Shown piece after piece: positions 1 through 7,150 of a stretch of 15,467 nt of DNA. The first letter of the stretch is position 1. Each line of letters opens with the position of its first letter. The notes under the pieces are model-generated. The model was given only the letters and a program-made list of their open reading frames with translations. It was not told the origin of the DNA and made no database searches. The position numbers were made by a program, and so were the translations under genes. Source of the stretch: an uncultured Christensenellaceae bacterium (GTDB taxonomy: Bacteria; Bacillota; Clostridia; Christensenellales; UBA3700); the NCBI GenBank assembly GCA_910588545.1, contig CAJUOU010000010.1, forward strand, positions 1-15,467, read 5' to 3'.

Positions 1-2
1 GT

Positions 3-62
3 CAATCTGTCCACTCCTACTTTACTTTTGTTCTTAAAAATGATAAAATAAAAGTAATATAG
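3..62 (+). CDS. Possible C-terminal tail of an upstream gene (partial)
   Basis: Frame 3 is open from the window edge to a TAG at 60-62 and gives 19 residues beginning QSVHSYFTF and ending KNDKIKVI. The alternating hydrophobic/polar pattern would suit the last beta strands of a protein. In many Firmicutes comEC lies immediately before holA, so this could be a ComEC tail, but 19 residues are too few to identify anything. The frame may be open by chance. The rest of 63-150 is very AT-rich and holds only the holA leader, with no convincing terminator. Confidence 0.2.
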   Translation, partial: QSVHSYFTFVLKNDKIKVI

Positions 63-150
63 GTAAAAAAGTGTTTTTATAATAAAAATAATGTTATTTA
101 TAAAAGTTAATAATACTTTGTATTGGTTTTAAAATCTTATAAGGAATAAT

Positions 151-1125
151 ATGAAAATTCAAGAATTGTCTAAAAATTTAAAAATAGCTGTAAAGCCGTT
201 TTATATGATAACAGGCGACGATTTCTATTTTAAGAAAATGGCTACCGACCAATTAAAAAAATTGGTTGACGAGAGTAGTTTTGATTTTAATATTACTTAC
301 TTTAATCCTCAAATGTCGGCAGAATCGTTGTATATTAATTTGCAAACACCTCCGCTTATGAGCGATTATAGGATTGTAATGTTTATCTGTGACGGCAAAA
401 AAATAGATAAGGATAGGGCAAAACAGTTAGAAGAAAAAATAAAAGAATGGTTAAAAAATCCTTGCCCGGGTGTTGTATTAGTGGCGGTAAATGATGAGGA
501 TAGCCTTAAATTTTTGACGAAAATTGCTGAAGTAGTGGATTGCTCTAAACAAAACACTATCGAACTAATGTCTCTGGTTACCAAATATATCAATGAAAAC
601 GGCTATTCTTCCAATGATACAGCGGTTAAAGAATTGATAACAAAATGCAACAATGATATGATGATAATCACAAATGAACTTGTCAAATTGTTTGCATTAT
701 CCGAAAATAAGATAATAGATTACGATATGGTTTGCAAAATTGTTGTCAATAATATAGAGCAAAGTGTATTTAAGCTAACGGATAGCATAGCACAGGGGAA
801 TATTGGCGACGCATACTTTATTACGGATAATTTGCTTGCAACAGGCGAACAACCATTAAAGATATTGGCGGCAATTACAAGTCAGTACAGGCGTATGTTT
901 ATAAGCAAAGTTTCGGTAGATAGTGACAATGTGATTGCCGAGCAACTTGGGGTAAAGCCTTATGCGATTTCCATAGCAAAAAGGACGGCAAAAAATTATA
1001 AGCCTATGCAATTAAAGCGATTGGTAGATAAAATGCAACTTATCGAGTTTCAAGCAAAAAACGGCGAAATAGGTATGTTGGAAGGATTAAATTTAGCGCT
1101 TATGTATGCGGTAAATAGGAGGTAA
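151..1125 (+). CDS. holA: DNA polymerase III delta subunit
   Basis: HolA is the clamp-loader subunit that opens the beta sliding clamp so that it can be placed on primed DNA at the replication fork. The 324-residue product is close to the usual 330-345. The N-terminus carries the family pattern PFYMITGDDFYF (about residues 16-27), where 'GDD-F' replaces the common 'GEE-YL'. It is followed by a AAA-like domain without a Walker A motif, as is normal for delta. The C-terminus has the typical helical collar, including the run 'LAAITSQYRRMF' near residue 240. The ATG at 151 has an AAGGA site at 141-145. The next gene starts one base after the stop codon, so the two are probably translated together. 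Many Firmicutes have rpsT after holA; here a membrane protein is found instead. The assignment rests on recognised family features, not on a search. Confidence 0.93.
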   Translation: MKIQELSKNLKIAVKPFYMITGDDFYFKKMATDQLKKLVDESSFDFNITYFNPQMSAESLYINLQTPPLMSDYRIVMFICDGKKIDKDRAKQLEEKIKEWLKNPCPGVVLVAVNDEDSLKFLTKIAEVVDCSKQNTIELMSLVTKYINENGYSSNDTAVKELITKCNNDMMIITNELVKLFALSENKIIDYDMVCKIVVNNIEQSVFKLTDSIAQGNIGDAYFITDNLLATGEQPLKILAAITSQYRRMFISKVSVDSDNVIAEQLGVKPYAISIAKRTAKNYKPMQLKRLVDKMQLIEFQAKNGEIGMLEGLNLALMYAVNRR

Positions 1126-1126
1126 A

Positions 1127-1663
1127 ATGAATTTTTTACGTATAGAAAACAATAAAAAAAGTACAGTGCTTACAACTTTGAGTGTGCTGTTGCCTTTTAC
1201 ATTTGTTTATAAATTATGGTTTGAGGCAGAACTAATTTTTAATACTGTAGCTTTAGGTTTAGGTAGCTATATGGGTAGGGTACTATCCTATTGCGTAAAT
1301 GGTGCGATAGGTTATCTATTGGCATTTGCTGCAATCGGATGGTCGTATAATATTTTTGCCCGTTCAAAATATTCTCCTTGTGACGAAAATTTTGTTTGCA
1401 GGATAAATAAACCTACTTACACCGCGATAGGATATTTTGTTGTATGTATAGCAAATATTTTGGGTGGAACACTTAATTTTATAGCTTATGCGGCACCTAT
1501 CTCCATAGTATTTGTAACAATATTGTTACCTAAATTGGTAACAATTATTGCAGTTTGTACTTTTGTAGCTTTATTGTGTTTAGCTTGCAAAAAGGAAGAG
1601 CGTAGGCAGTTGATTACAGCCATGGCAATCCCTTGTATAATATTGCTTTTATTGTTGAGGTAG
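1127..1663 (+). CDS. Hypothetical polytopic membrane protein
   Basis: This is a 178-residue protein that I do not recognise. It shows about five hydrophobic segments (roughly residues 14-31, 36-50, 52-77, 97-152 as a long double segment, and 161-177) separated by short charged loops. One loop, at about residues 79-96, holds two cysteines (C85 and C91), and further cysteines lie in the membrane segments. The ATG lies one base after the holA stop and has a strong AGGAGGT site at 1115-1121 inside the end of holA, which implies translational coupling. The stop lies three bases before the next ATG, whose GAGGTAGG site overlaps the end of this gene. The three genes therefore look like one operon. 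No catalytic motif or transporter signature is visible. A role in the cell envelope is suggested only by its neighbour, the M28-like lipoprotein. Confidence 0.8.
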   Translation: MNFLRIENNKKSTVLTTLSVLLPFTFVYKLWFEAELIFNTVALGLGSYMGRVLSYCVNGAIGYLLAFAAIGWSYNIFARSKYSPCDENFVCRINKPTYTAIGYFVVCIANILGGTLNFIAYAAPISIVFVTILLPKLVTIIAVCTFVALLCLACKKEERRQLITAMAIPCIILLLLLR

Positions 1664-1666
1664 GAT

Positions 1667-3085
1667 ATGAAAAAAAGATTGATTTTTATTTTAAGTGCGA
1701 TTTTCAGCGTGTTTATATTGCTTTTTGCCTTAACAGGCTGCAGTAATAATGTGGGAAATACTGATGTAAGCAAATCAAATTTTGTGGCAGGGACGACACC
1801 TTACGAGACTTTAGAAGAGTTTGTTTTGACTTATCCCGACAGGACCTCGACACAGTCTTACGGCTTGGATAAAGCAAAGGAAGCTGCGCAATGGATAGCA
1901 GGAAAATTTGCCGAGTTCGGATACGAAACTAGTTATAATATCAACAGCGAAAACGAGGGGTTGGATATTTTCACATATCAAAACAATGTTACCAATAAAT
2001 TGGAAACAGCTTACAACGTTGTGTTTAAAAAGGAAAGTTCATCTAATAAAAAAGTTGTAATCGGTGCACATTACGACAATATATATGATATATCCTATAA
2101 CGGAGTTAAGTTTTATACTGACGGAACATATAACAACGGAGTAGGCATTGCAACACTTATTGAAACAGCACGTGTTTTAAAAGATAAAGATTTGCCTTTT
2201 GATTTGGAGTTTGTGGCGTTCGGGGCAGAAGAGTTCGGTTGGCTTGGCAGTGATAGATACCTTAATAACCAAACGGATAAAGAAAATATCATTTTAATGA
2301 TTAATTTTGATAGAAACGCAATCGGCGATTATGTTTATATGTACTCAAGCGAAGCAAAGACTGAACATAACAAGTTTTTTTACGATGTTGTAAATGAAAA
2401 TAATTTGTGCATTGCAGAGCTACCATCGTATAGGAGTCCGTCGTTAAACGGCGTGCCAAGTAATAGCTATGTTTCCAACGAATTAAATTGGGCGGATAGC
2501 GATAAGTTTTTGGCGGAAGGGATAAATATTATTAATTTTTCGTCAATGAATTTTTTGCCGTCGGGTGTAGTGGAGAGTGACGGGAAACAAAATATAGCAT
2601 ACACACGTGACGATAATCTTACTTATGTTGAAAGTAGATTGGGTGGCAGAGATAGTGCAAAAGCAGTTATTGATAAACAAATAAACAGTGCTATAAGCAG
2701 TATTGTTTATGCCTTTGAAAAGGAAAATTTTGTCGATGTCATGTCCGCATCTAAAGCAAATAATGGTATGGACACATTTGCAAACAGTACTATTATATCG
2801 CTTATAACTTATGGAATAATTGCACTTTTGATTATTATATTATTGGTATTATATTTTACTTTGGGTGTAAAAACAAAATCTCATGATGTTTATATCAATA
2901 CACCGTATGGAAGAATAAACAAAACTACGGGTAAGCTTGAAAATGCAATGCCACAAGATAAAAGCGTCGGTGGCAATATAGGCAGTGTGTTTGGAGAAGA
3001 TTTTGACCCTAAGAATAAGGAAAACATTGACGGTGAGATTGGAAAAAATAAAGATAAAACAAATGATATATTCGGAGACTTTTAA
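1667..3085 (+). CDS. M28-family peptidase-like lipoprotein with C-terminal membrane anchor; metal site partly lost
   Basis: The 472-residue product begins with a lipoprotein signal peptide (MKKR, hydrophobic stretch, lipobox LTGC with Cys25). Residues about 45-350 resemble the zinc-dependent M28 aminopeptidase fold. GAHYDN (133-138) carries the His135 ligand, FGAEEFG (185-191) carries the catalytic and ligand Glu pair 188/189, and MINFD carries the Asp215 ligand. By hand alignment the bridging Asp of the usual 'DNxSG' motif is Asn156 (YNNGVG), and the last His ligand of the usual 'YHTxxD' motif is Tyr312 (AYTRDD). Two of five metal ligands therefore seem to be replaced. Residues 374-399 form a membrane helix followed by a polar tail of about 73 residues ending in DIFGDF. 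The ATG at 1667 has GAGGTAGG at 1657-1664. The protein probably faces outside the membrane and may bind peptides or have altered metal use; activity is uncertain. The fold assignment is fairly sure, the loss of activity is inference. Confidence 0.82.
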   Translation: MKKRLIFILSAIFSVFILLFALTGCSNNVGNTDVSKSNFVAGTTPYETLEEFVLTYPDRTSTQSYGLDKAKEAAQWIAGKFAEFGYETSYNINSENEGLDIFTYQNNVTNKLETAYNVVFKKESSSNKKVVIGAHYDNIYDISYNGVKFYTDGTYNNGVGIATLIETARVLKDKDLPFDLEFVAFGAEEFGWLGSDRYLNNQTDKENIILMINFDRNAIGDYVYMYSSEAKTEHNKFFYDVVNENNLCIAELPSYRSPSLNGVPSNSYVSNELNWADSDKFLAEGINIINFSSMNFLPSGVVESDGKQNIAYTRDDNLTYVESRLGGRDSAKAVIDKQINSAISSIVYAFEKENFVDVMSASKANNGMDTFANSTIISLITYGIIALLIIILLVLYFTLGVKTKSHDVYINTPYGRINKTTGKLENAMPQDKSVGGNIGSVFGEDFDPKNKENIDGEIGKNKDKTNDIFGDF

Positions 3086-3120
3086 TAGCAAATTGCTTTA
3101 TTAATATGTAAAGAAACAAA

Positions 3121-3136
3121 CGAAAATCGGGGGTAA
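3121..3136 (+). repeat. 16-base leader repeat, copy 1 (fbp ribosome site)
   Basis: CGAAAATCGGGGGTAA lies directly before fbp and includes its Shine-Dalgarno-like G run. The same 16 bases occur at 10610-10625, where no gene starts. CGA-AAA-TCG could form only a very small hairpin, so sequence rather than structure seems to be shared. Confidence 0.6.
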
Positions 3137-3141
3137 TATAA

Positions 3142-5037
3142 ATGAATGAATACGAATTGAAATACTTTGAGTGCTTGTCCGAAAAGTTTAAAAACAAAAA
3201 ACAAGTGCTTGCGGAAATTATAAATTTAAAAGCGATTATGAATTTGCCTAAAGGAACGGAACATTTTGTAAGCGATATTCACGGTGAGTACGAAATGTTT
3301 TTGCATATTTTAAAAACTGCATCGGGTGTGATTAAAAGGAAAATCGATGAAGAACTTTCCGCCGATTTGTCCGAGACTGAAAGGGCACAACTTGCATGTT
3401 TGATATATTATCCCGATGAAAAACTTGCTATTACCCAAAAAACGGATGATTGGTATAGGATAATGCTTTACCGTTTGATAAGGGTAGCTAAGTGTGTCAG
3501 TGCAAAATACACCCGCAGTAAGGTGCGAAAAATGTTGCCAAAAAACTTTGCTTACATTATCGACGAGTTGCTTAACTGCGACAGTCAAAGCATTAATAAG
3601 GAAAATTATTACAAGGGAATTATAGAAAATATAATCACTTTTGATTTGGCAGAAGACTTTTTAAAGGCACTTTGCAGTTTGATTCAAAGTTTGGCGATTG
3701 ACCATTTGCATATTGTCGGAGATATTTTTGATAGAGGTCCGAGGGCGGATATAATACTTGACTATTTAAAAGGGGTACGTTCGCTTGATATCCAATGGGG
3801 TAATCACGATATATTGTGGATAGGTGCTGGACTTGGCGACAGCGGTTGCATATTATCCGTGCTTTGCGATTGCTTTAAGTATAATAATCTTGATTTGTTG
3901 GAAGACGGTTATTCAATCAATTTACTGCCTATATATAATTTGGCGGAAAAATATTACAAACACAGTGATTTAAGCAATTACAGAACTAAATACAACAGCG
4001 AAAAGATTGCAAGACTTTTAAAGGCTGTCAGCATTATGCGGTTTAAAGTAGAGGATAGTTACAAGAAGAAGTATCCGTCATTTAACATGAGTAATTTGAC
4101 TGTGCTTGACAAAATTGATTTTGAAAATAAAATTTGGAACGGTTATCAAATGAAAGAATGTGACTTTCCAACAGTAGATAAACAAAATCCTTGCAAATTG
4201 AACGAAGACGAGGAACAAGTGCTTGCAAAATTGATACATAGTTTTATAACTTCTTCCAAATTAAAATCGCATATAAAATTTTTGCTTGATAAAGGCTCGT
4301 TGTACCTTTGCTACAATAACAATCTTATGTTCCACGGTTGCATTCCGCTTGATGAAAAAGGGGAATTTTTGGCAGAAGAGTTTGAAGGACAATACTATAA
4401 AGGTAAAGCTTATATGGACTATTGCGACAAAATGGTAAGGCGAGCATATCTTACACGCAATAAAGATGACATTGCTTTTATTTGGCAGTTGTGGTGCGGT
4501 AATAAATCGCCTGTGTTCGGAAAAGACAAGATGGCGACATTTGAAAGAATATACATAGAAGACAAGAAAACGCATGAAGAGGCCAAGCAAAATTATTTTA
4601 ATTTGCAAAACAATCCGGATGTTTGCGATAAAATTTTTGAGGAGTTCGGTTTGGATAAGGAAACCGCACATATCATAAACGGACATATCCCCGTAAAACA
4701 AACTAAAGGGGAAAGCCCTATAAAAGCAAACGGAAAAATGATTGTCATTGACGGCGGTATGAGTAAACCATATCAAAAGGTTACGGGTATTGCGGGATAT
4801 ACGCTTACTTATCACTCATACGGTATGGGGCTTGCTGCTCACGAGCCGTTTTTGGGTAAGGACGAAATAGTGCTAAATGACCGAGAAATGCTGACCGTAA
4901 AATATGTTGTATCGAGATATAAAGATAGGATTACCGTAGGTCAAACGGATATCGGAGAAAAACTGAAAGAGCAAATTGCAGATTTGACTACACTTGCATA
5001 TCTTTATCAAGAGGGGATAATAAAAGAACGCGGATGA
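3142..5037 (+). CDS. fbp: Fructose-1,6-bisphosphatase class III
   Basis: This enzyme removes the 1-phosphate from fructose 1,6-bisphosphate to give fructose 6-phosphate, the committing step of gluconeogenesis in the cytoplasm. The 631-residue length fits the large Firmicutes class III enzymes (about 640-670). All calcineurin-like metallophosphatase motifs are present: SDIHGE (44-49), GDIFDRGP (193-200) and GNHD (220-223), then the class III signatures FHGCIPL (near 396), INGHIPVK (near 513) and DGGMSKPYQKVTGIAGYTL (near 535). The segment between residues 70 and 185 is the insertion typical of this class. The ATG at 3142 is preceded by a GGGGGT ribosome site (3129-3134). The gap from the M28-like gene is 56 bases with no clear terminator, so co-transcription is possible. 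A 16-base stretch of this leader (3121-3136) is repeated exactly near 10.6 kb. Confidence 0.95.
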   Translation: MNEYELKYFECLSEKFKNKKQVLAEIINLKAIMNLPKGTEHFVSDIHGEYEMFLHILKTASGVIKRKIDEELSADLSETERAQLACLIYYPDEKLAITQKTDDWYRIMLYRLIRVAKCVSAKYTRSKVRKMLPKNFAYIIDELLNCDSQSINKENYYKGIIENIITFDLAEDFLKALCSLIQSLAIDHLHIVGDIFDRGPRADIILDYLKGVRSLDIQWGNHDILWIGAGLGDSGCILSVLCDCFKYNNLDLLEDGYSINLLPIYNLAEKYYKHSDLSNYRTKYNSEKIARLLKAVSIMRFKVEDSYKKKYPSFNMSNLTVLDKIDFENKIWNGYQMKECDFPTVDKQNPCKLNEDEEQVLAKLIHSFITSSKLKSHIKFLLDKGSLYLCYNNNLMFHGCIPLDEKGEFLAEEFEGQYYKGKAYMDYCDKMVRRAYLTRNKDDIAFIWQLWCGNKSPVFGKDKMATFERIYIEDKKTHEEAKQNYFNLQNNPDVCDKIFEEFGLDKETAHIINGHIPVKQTKGESPIKANGKMIVIDGGMSKPYQKVTGIAGYTLTYHSYGMGLAAHEPFLGKDEIVLNDREMLTVKYVVSRYKDRITVGQTDIGEKLKEQIADLTTLAYLYQEGIIKERG

Positions 5038-5216
5038 TTGTTTTATTGGAGAATAGTAAAATAGTAGCGATTTTTGACGGTTTTTTCTAAATGATAGAGA
5101 TATTTTGCTAATAAAACTTGTAAAATCATTTTTAATAATAGCAGAACATATTATCAACAAATCAAAAAATACTTTGCAAACAAGCGGTAATTTTTTATAA
5201 TTTTATTGTGTTAGTC

Positions 5217-5245
5217 TTTACAATATAAAAATAATGTGTTAAAAT
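5217..5245 (+). promoter_or_regulatory. Sigma-A-type promoter for the yggS-sepF-lspA operon
   Basis: A -35 box TTTACA (5217-5222) is followed by a 17-base spacer and a -10 box TAAAAT (5240-5245) with an extended TGT just upstream (5237-5239). Transcription would start near 5252, about 50 bases before the yggS ATG. It lies in the 264-base gap after fbp. I see no convincing terminator for fbp in that gap: 5065-5090 is T-rich but lacks a good stem. Confidence 0.6.
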
Positions 5246-5247
5246 AA

Positions 5248-5277
5248 ATATGTATACATATACGCCATATATGTATA
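5248..5277. repeat. Nested palindromes over the predicted yggS transcription start
   Basis: ATATGTATACATAT (5248-5261) is a perfect 14-base palindrome that covers the predicted start of transcription. Its right half also serves as the left arm of a second inverted repeat, TATACATATA-CGCCA-TATATGTATA (arms 5253-5262 and 5268-5277, 10 bases each). The two pairings exclude one another. The position fits a repressor operator or a 5'-end hairpin in the mRNA. AT-rich palindromes arise by chance more often than GC-rich ones, so function is inferred. Confidence 0.5.
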
Positions 5278-5301
5278 AAATAATTATTGCGAGATAAGTT
5301 T

Positions 5302-5997
5302 ATGGATATTTTGGAGCTTGCAAAAAATATTGATAATGTCAAAAGCAACATTGCAAAAGTATGTTTGGATTGTAACAGGCAAAATGATGTGATTTTGGTC
5401 GGAGCAAGCAAAACTATGTCCCAAGATGTAATCGATGCTGTCAATAATAACAATTTGCTAAACGTTTTGGGCGAAAACAGAGTGCAGGAACTGATTCAAA
5501 AATACCGTGACGGACAAAACTTCGAATGGCATTTTATTGGTAAATTGCAGTCTAACAAAGTAAAGTACATTATCGATAAAGTCAAACTAATACATTCGGT
5601 CGACAGCATTAGTCTTGCAAAGGAAATTGACAAGCAAGCAAAAAAACACAATTTGGTTATGCCTGTGCTTTTGCAGATTAATATGGGAAAGGAAGAGAGC
5701 AAAAGCGGCTTTTTTATAGAAGAAATCGAAAATAGCATTTCGGAAATATCTAAGTTTGAAAATATTACAATCAAAGGACTTATGGCAGTTATGCCTATTT
5801 GCGAAGAAAGCAAAACTATAGAACTTTATAAAACGTTGAAGATAAAATTTTTAGAGTGTAAGGAAAAATATAATTTTGAGTATTTAAGTGCAGGAATGAC
5901 AAATGATTATTTGCTGGCAATAGAATATGCAGGTGCAAATATCGTCAGGGTAGGAACTGCGATATTCGGAAAAAGGAGTTACGATGAGAAGATTTAG
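5302..5997 (+). CDS. yggS: YggS/PROSC-family pyridoxal phosphate homeostasis protein
   Basis: This cytoplasmic PLP-binding protein buffers pyridoxal phosphate and influences amino-acid metabolism; it has no known catalytic activity. It has the alanine-racemase-like barrel fold. The 231-residue length is normal. Family motifs are LVGASKT with the Schiff-base Lys37 (the usual form is AVSKT), GENRVQE (58-63 region), WHFIGKLQSNK (76-86), HSVDS, LLQINMGKEESKSGF, LSAGMTNDY and VRVGTAIFG near the C-terminus. I chose ATG 5302 over TTG 5287: the family begins about here and the GAGATAAG sequence just upstream may serve as a weak ribosome site. The gene overlaps sepF by 14 bases, and this yggS(ylmE)-sepF(ylmF) pairing is conserved in Firmicutes. 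A promoter and a palindromic site lie just upstream. Confidence 0.93.
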   Translation: MDILELAKNIDNVKSNIAKVCLDCNRQNDVILVGASKTMSQDVIDAVNNNNLLNVLGENRVQELIQKYRDGQNFEWHFIGKLQSNKVKYIIDKVKLIHSVDSISLAKEIDKQAKKHNLVMPVLLQINMGKEESKSGFFIEEIENSISEISKFENITIKGLMAVMPICEESKTIELYKTLKIKFLECKEKYNFEYLSAGMTNDYLLAIEYAGANIVRVGTAIFGKRSYDEKI

Positions 5998-6622
5998 AGA
6001 TAGGGAAAATTACGATAATTTCGAACGCGATAATTTTGACGTTGGCGGTTACGACAGAAACAGCGGTAGCCGTGACAACGGAGATAATAATTTTGACCGC
6101 ATGTATGACTCCAGAGAATATTCAAGGAGTGATGACCGCCGTTTTGACGATAGGACAAATGCTTATGGCAGAGGGCAAAACTATCCGCAAGACGGATATA
6201 GATATGGGGAGCAGCCAAGGGGATACGCTGAGCAACCGCGACGTGACTATCGAGAGGAAAGGTTTGCAAGATTTGAGGATAGACCTGTAAGCGATAGCGG
6301 ATATGAAAAATATCCTCGTACTATGCAAGAAAATTCAAGACCTAATATGATATCCGATAGTGAGAATAAAGTTGTGTTTTGTTCGCCGCAGTCTTACGAA
6401 GATATTCAAAAGCTGATTGACAGTTTGAAAAAAAAGCAGTCTTTAATAGTAGATGTTTCGGATTTGGATGCTAAAAATACACAAAGATATTTAGACTTTT
6501 TGAGCGGTGCAATTTATGCGCTTAACGGGTCTTACCAAAAGATAGATAATAAAAAGTTTTATTTTGCACCACAAGGGGTTTCTATTACTATCCCTTATGA
6601 CTTAAGGCAGAAAAAGGAGTAA
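5984..6622 (+). CDS. sepF: Cell division protein SepF with long disordered N-terminal region
   Basis: SepF polymerises into rings that bundle FtsZ and tie it to the membrane during septation. The C-terminal domain (about residues 129-205) is typical: KVVFCSPQSYEDIQKLIDSL, then SLIVDVSDLD, RYLDFLSGAIYALNG and KFYFAPQGVSI. The first ~125 residues are almost entirely Arg, Asp, Gly, Tyr, Asn and Glu (for example RDRENYDNFERDNFD and DRRFDDR) and should be disordered. Canonical SepF starts with a short amphipathic helix that binds the membrane; here the first residues MRRFRDRENY are strongly polar and I see no such helix. The upstream frame is closed by a TAG at 5951-5953 and contains no alternative ATG, and AAAAGGAG (5971-5978) supports the ATG at 5984. 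At 212 residues it is longer than most (about 150). The gene overlaps yggS by 14 bases and lies three bases before lspA. Confidence 0.9.
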   Translation: MRRFRDRENYDNFERDNFDVGGYDRNSGSRDNGDNNFDRMYDSREYSRSDDRRFDDRTNAYGRGQNYPQDGYRYGEQPRGYAEQPRRDYREERFARFEDRPVSDSGYEKYPRTMQENSRPNMISDSENKVVFCSPQSYEDIQKLIDSLKKKQSLIVDVSDLDAKNTQRYLDFLSGAIYALNGSYQKIDNKKFYFAPQGVSITIPYDLRQKKE

Positions 6623-6625
6623 AAA

Positions 6626-7150
6626 ATGATAGCGATATTGTTGGAAGTCGGATTGTTCGCATTGTTATTATTTATAGATTTGTTTTCAAAAGGTATGATA
6701 ATGCCGTTTTTGGATACTGTAGGCGGGCACTATACCTTGATTGACGGCGTGCTTGGCTTGGAATGGGCAATCAATGACGGTGCTTCATTCAATTTTTTGA
6801 GCGGACATCAAGGTTTGTTGATGGCGATTTCTATTATAGTAATTATCGTGTTGTTTGTTGGGTTAGTTTTGACTGACGAAAAACCAAGATTGCTAAGATA
6901 TGGTGTTGTTACTATCATTGCGGGTGCAATGGGCAATTTGATTGACAGGATTGCGTTTGATTATGTACGCGACTTTATCGATTATACTTTTTTCCAGACT
7001 TGGTTTAATGTTCCGTTTGCGGTAGGTAATATTGCGGACATTTTCTGTTTGGTAGGTGTATTGATGATATTGATATATCTTTTGTTCGAATATAGAGAAG
7101 GCGATATTTCTTGGAGACATAAAAGGCTTTTATTATGGCGGAAGAAATAG
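6626..7150 (+). CDS. lspA: Lipoprotein signal peptidase (signal peptidase II)
   Basis: LspA is a membrane aspartic protease that cuts the signal peptide from diacylglyceryl-modified prolipoproteins just before the lipobox Cys. The 174-residue protein has the four expected membrane helices (about 2-22, 63-82, 91-108 and 134-154). Conserved motifs are DLFSKG (18-23), NDGASF (50-55), AGAMGNLIDR (99-108) and VGNIAD (133-138). The catalytic dyad is probably Asp107 and Asp138, both present. The basic C-terminal tail (RHKRLLLWRKK) should lie in the cytoplasm. A ribosome site AAAGGAG precedes the ATG. The gene overlaps the following pseudouridine synthase by 16 bases, as lspA-rluD commonly does in Firmicutes. 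Its substrates include the M28-like protein and the fucosidase predicted elsewhere in this window. Confidence 0.95.
   Translation: MIAILLEVGLFALLLFIDLFSKGMIMPFLDTVGGHYTLIDGVLGLEWAINDGASFNFLSGHQGLLMAISIIVIIVLFVGLVLTDEKPRLLRYGVVTIIAGAMGNLIDRIAFDYVRDFIDYTFFQTWFNVPFAVGNIADIFCLVGVLMILIYLLFEYREGDISWRHKRLLLWRKK

Noticed and set aside
22..57. Inverted repeat TTACTTTT...AAAAGTAA before holA
   Set aside because: Eight AT-only-type pairs with a 20-base loop and no T run; expected by chance in such AT-rich sequence and not a credible terminator.
3087..3097. AGCAAATTGCT palindrome after the M28-like gene
   Set aside because: The single-base centre leaves no room for a hairpin loop and no T run follows; too short to call an operator.
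4261..4815. 184-residue open frame antisense to fbp
   Set aside because: Opposite to strongly conserved fbp motifs; composition is that of a shadow frame.
5090..5140. AAATGAT...ATCATTT as a terminator for fbp
   Set aside because: The loop is about 29 bases and the stem only seven AT-rich pairs; not stable enough.
5287..5301. TTG start for yggS five codons upstream
   Set aside because: No ribosome site before TTG 5287; ATG 5302 fits the family length and N-terminus.
6036..6290. 84-residue reading frame inside sepF (+1 frame)
   Set aside because: Lies wholly within the repetitive sepF linker, has no ribosome site and no family resemblance; product of the low-complexity sequence.
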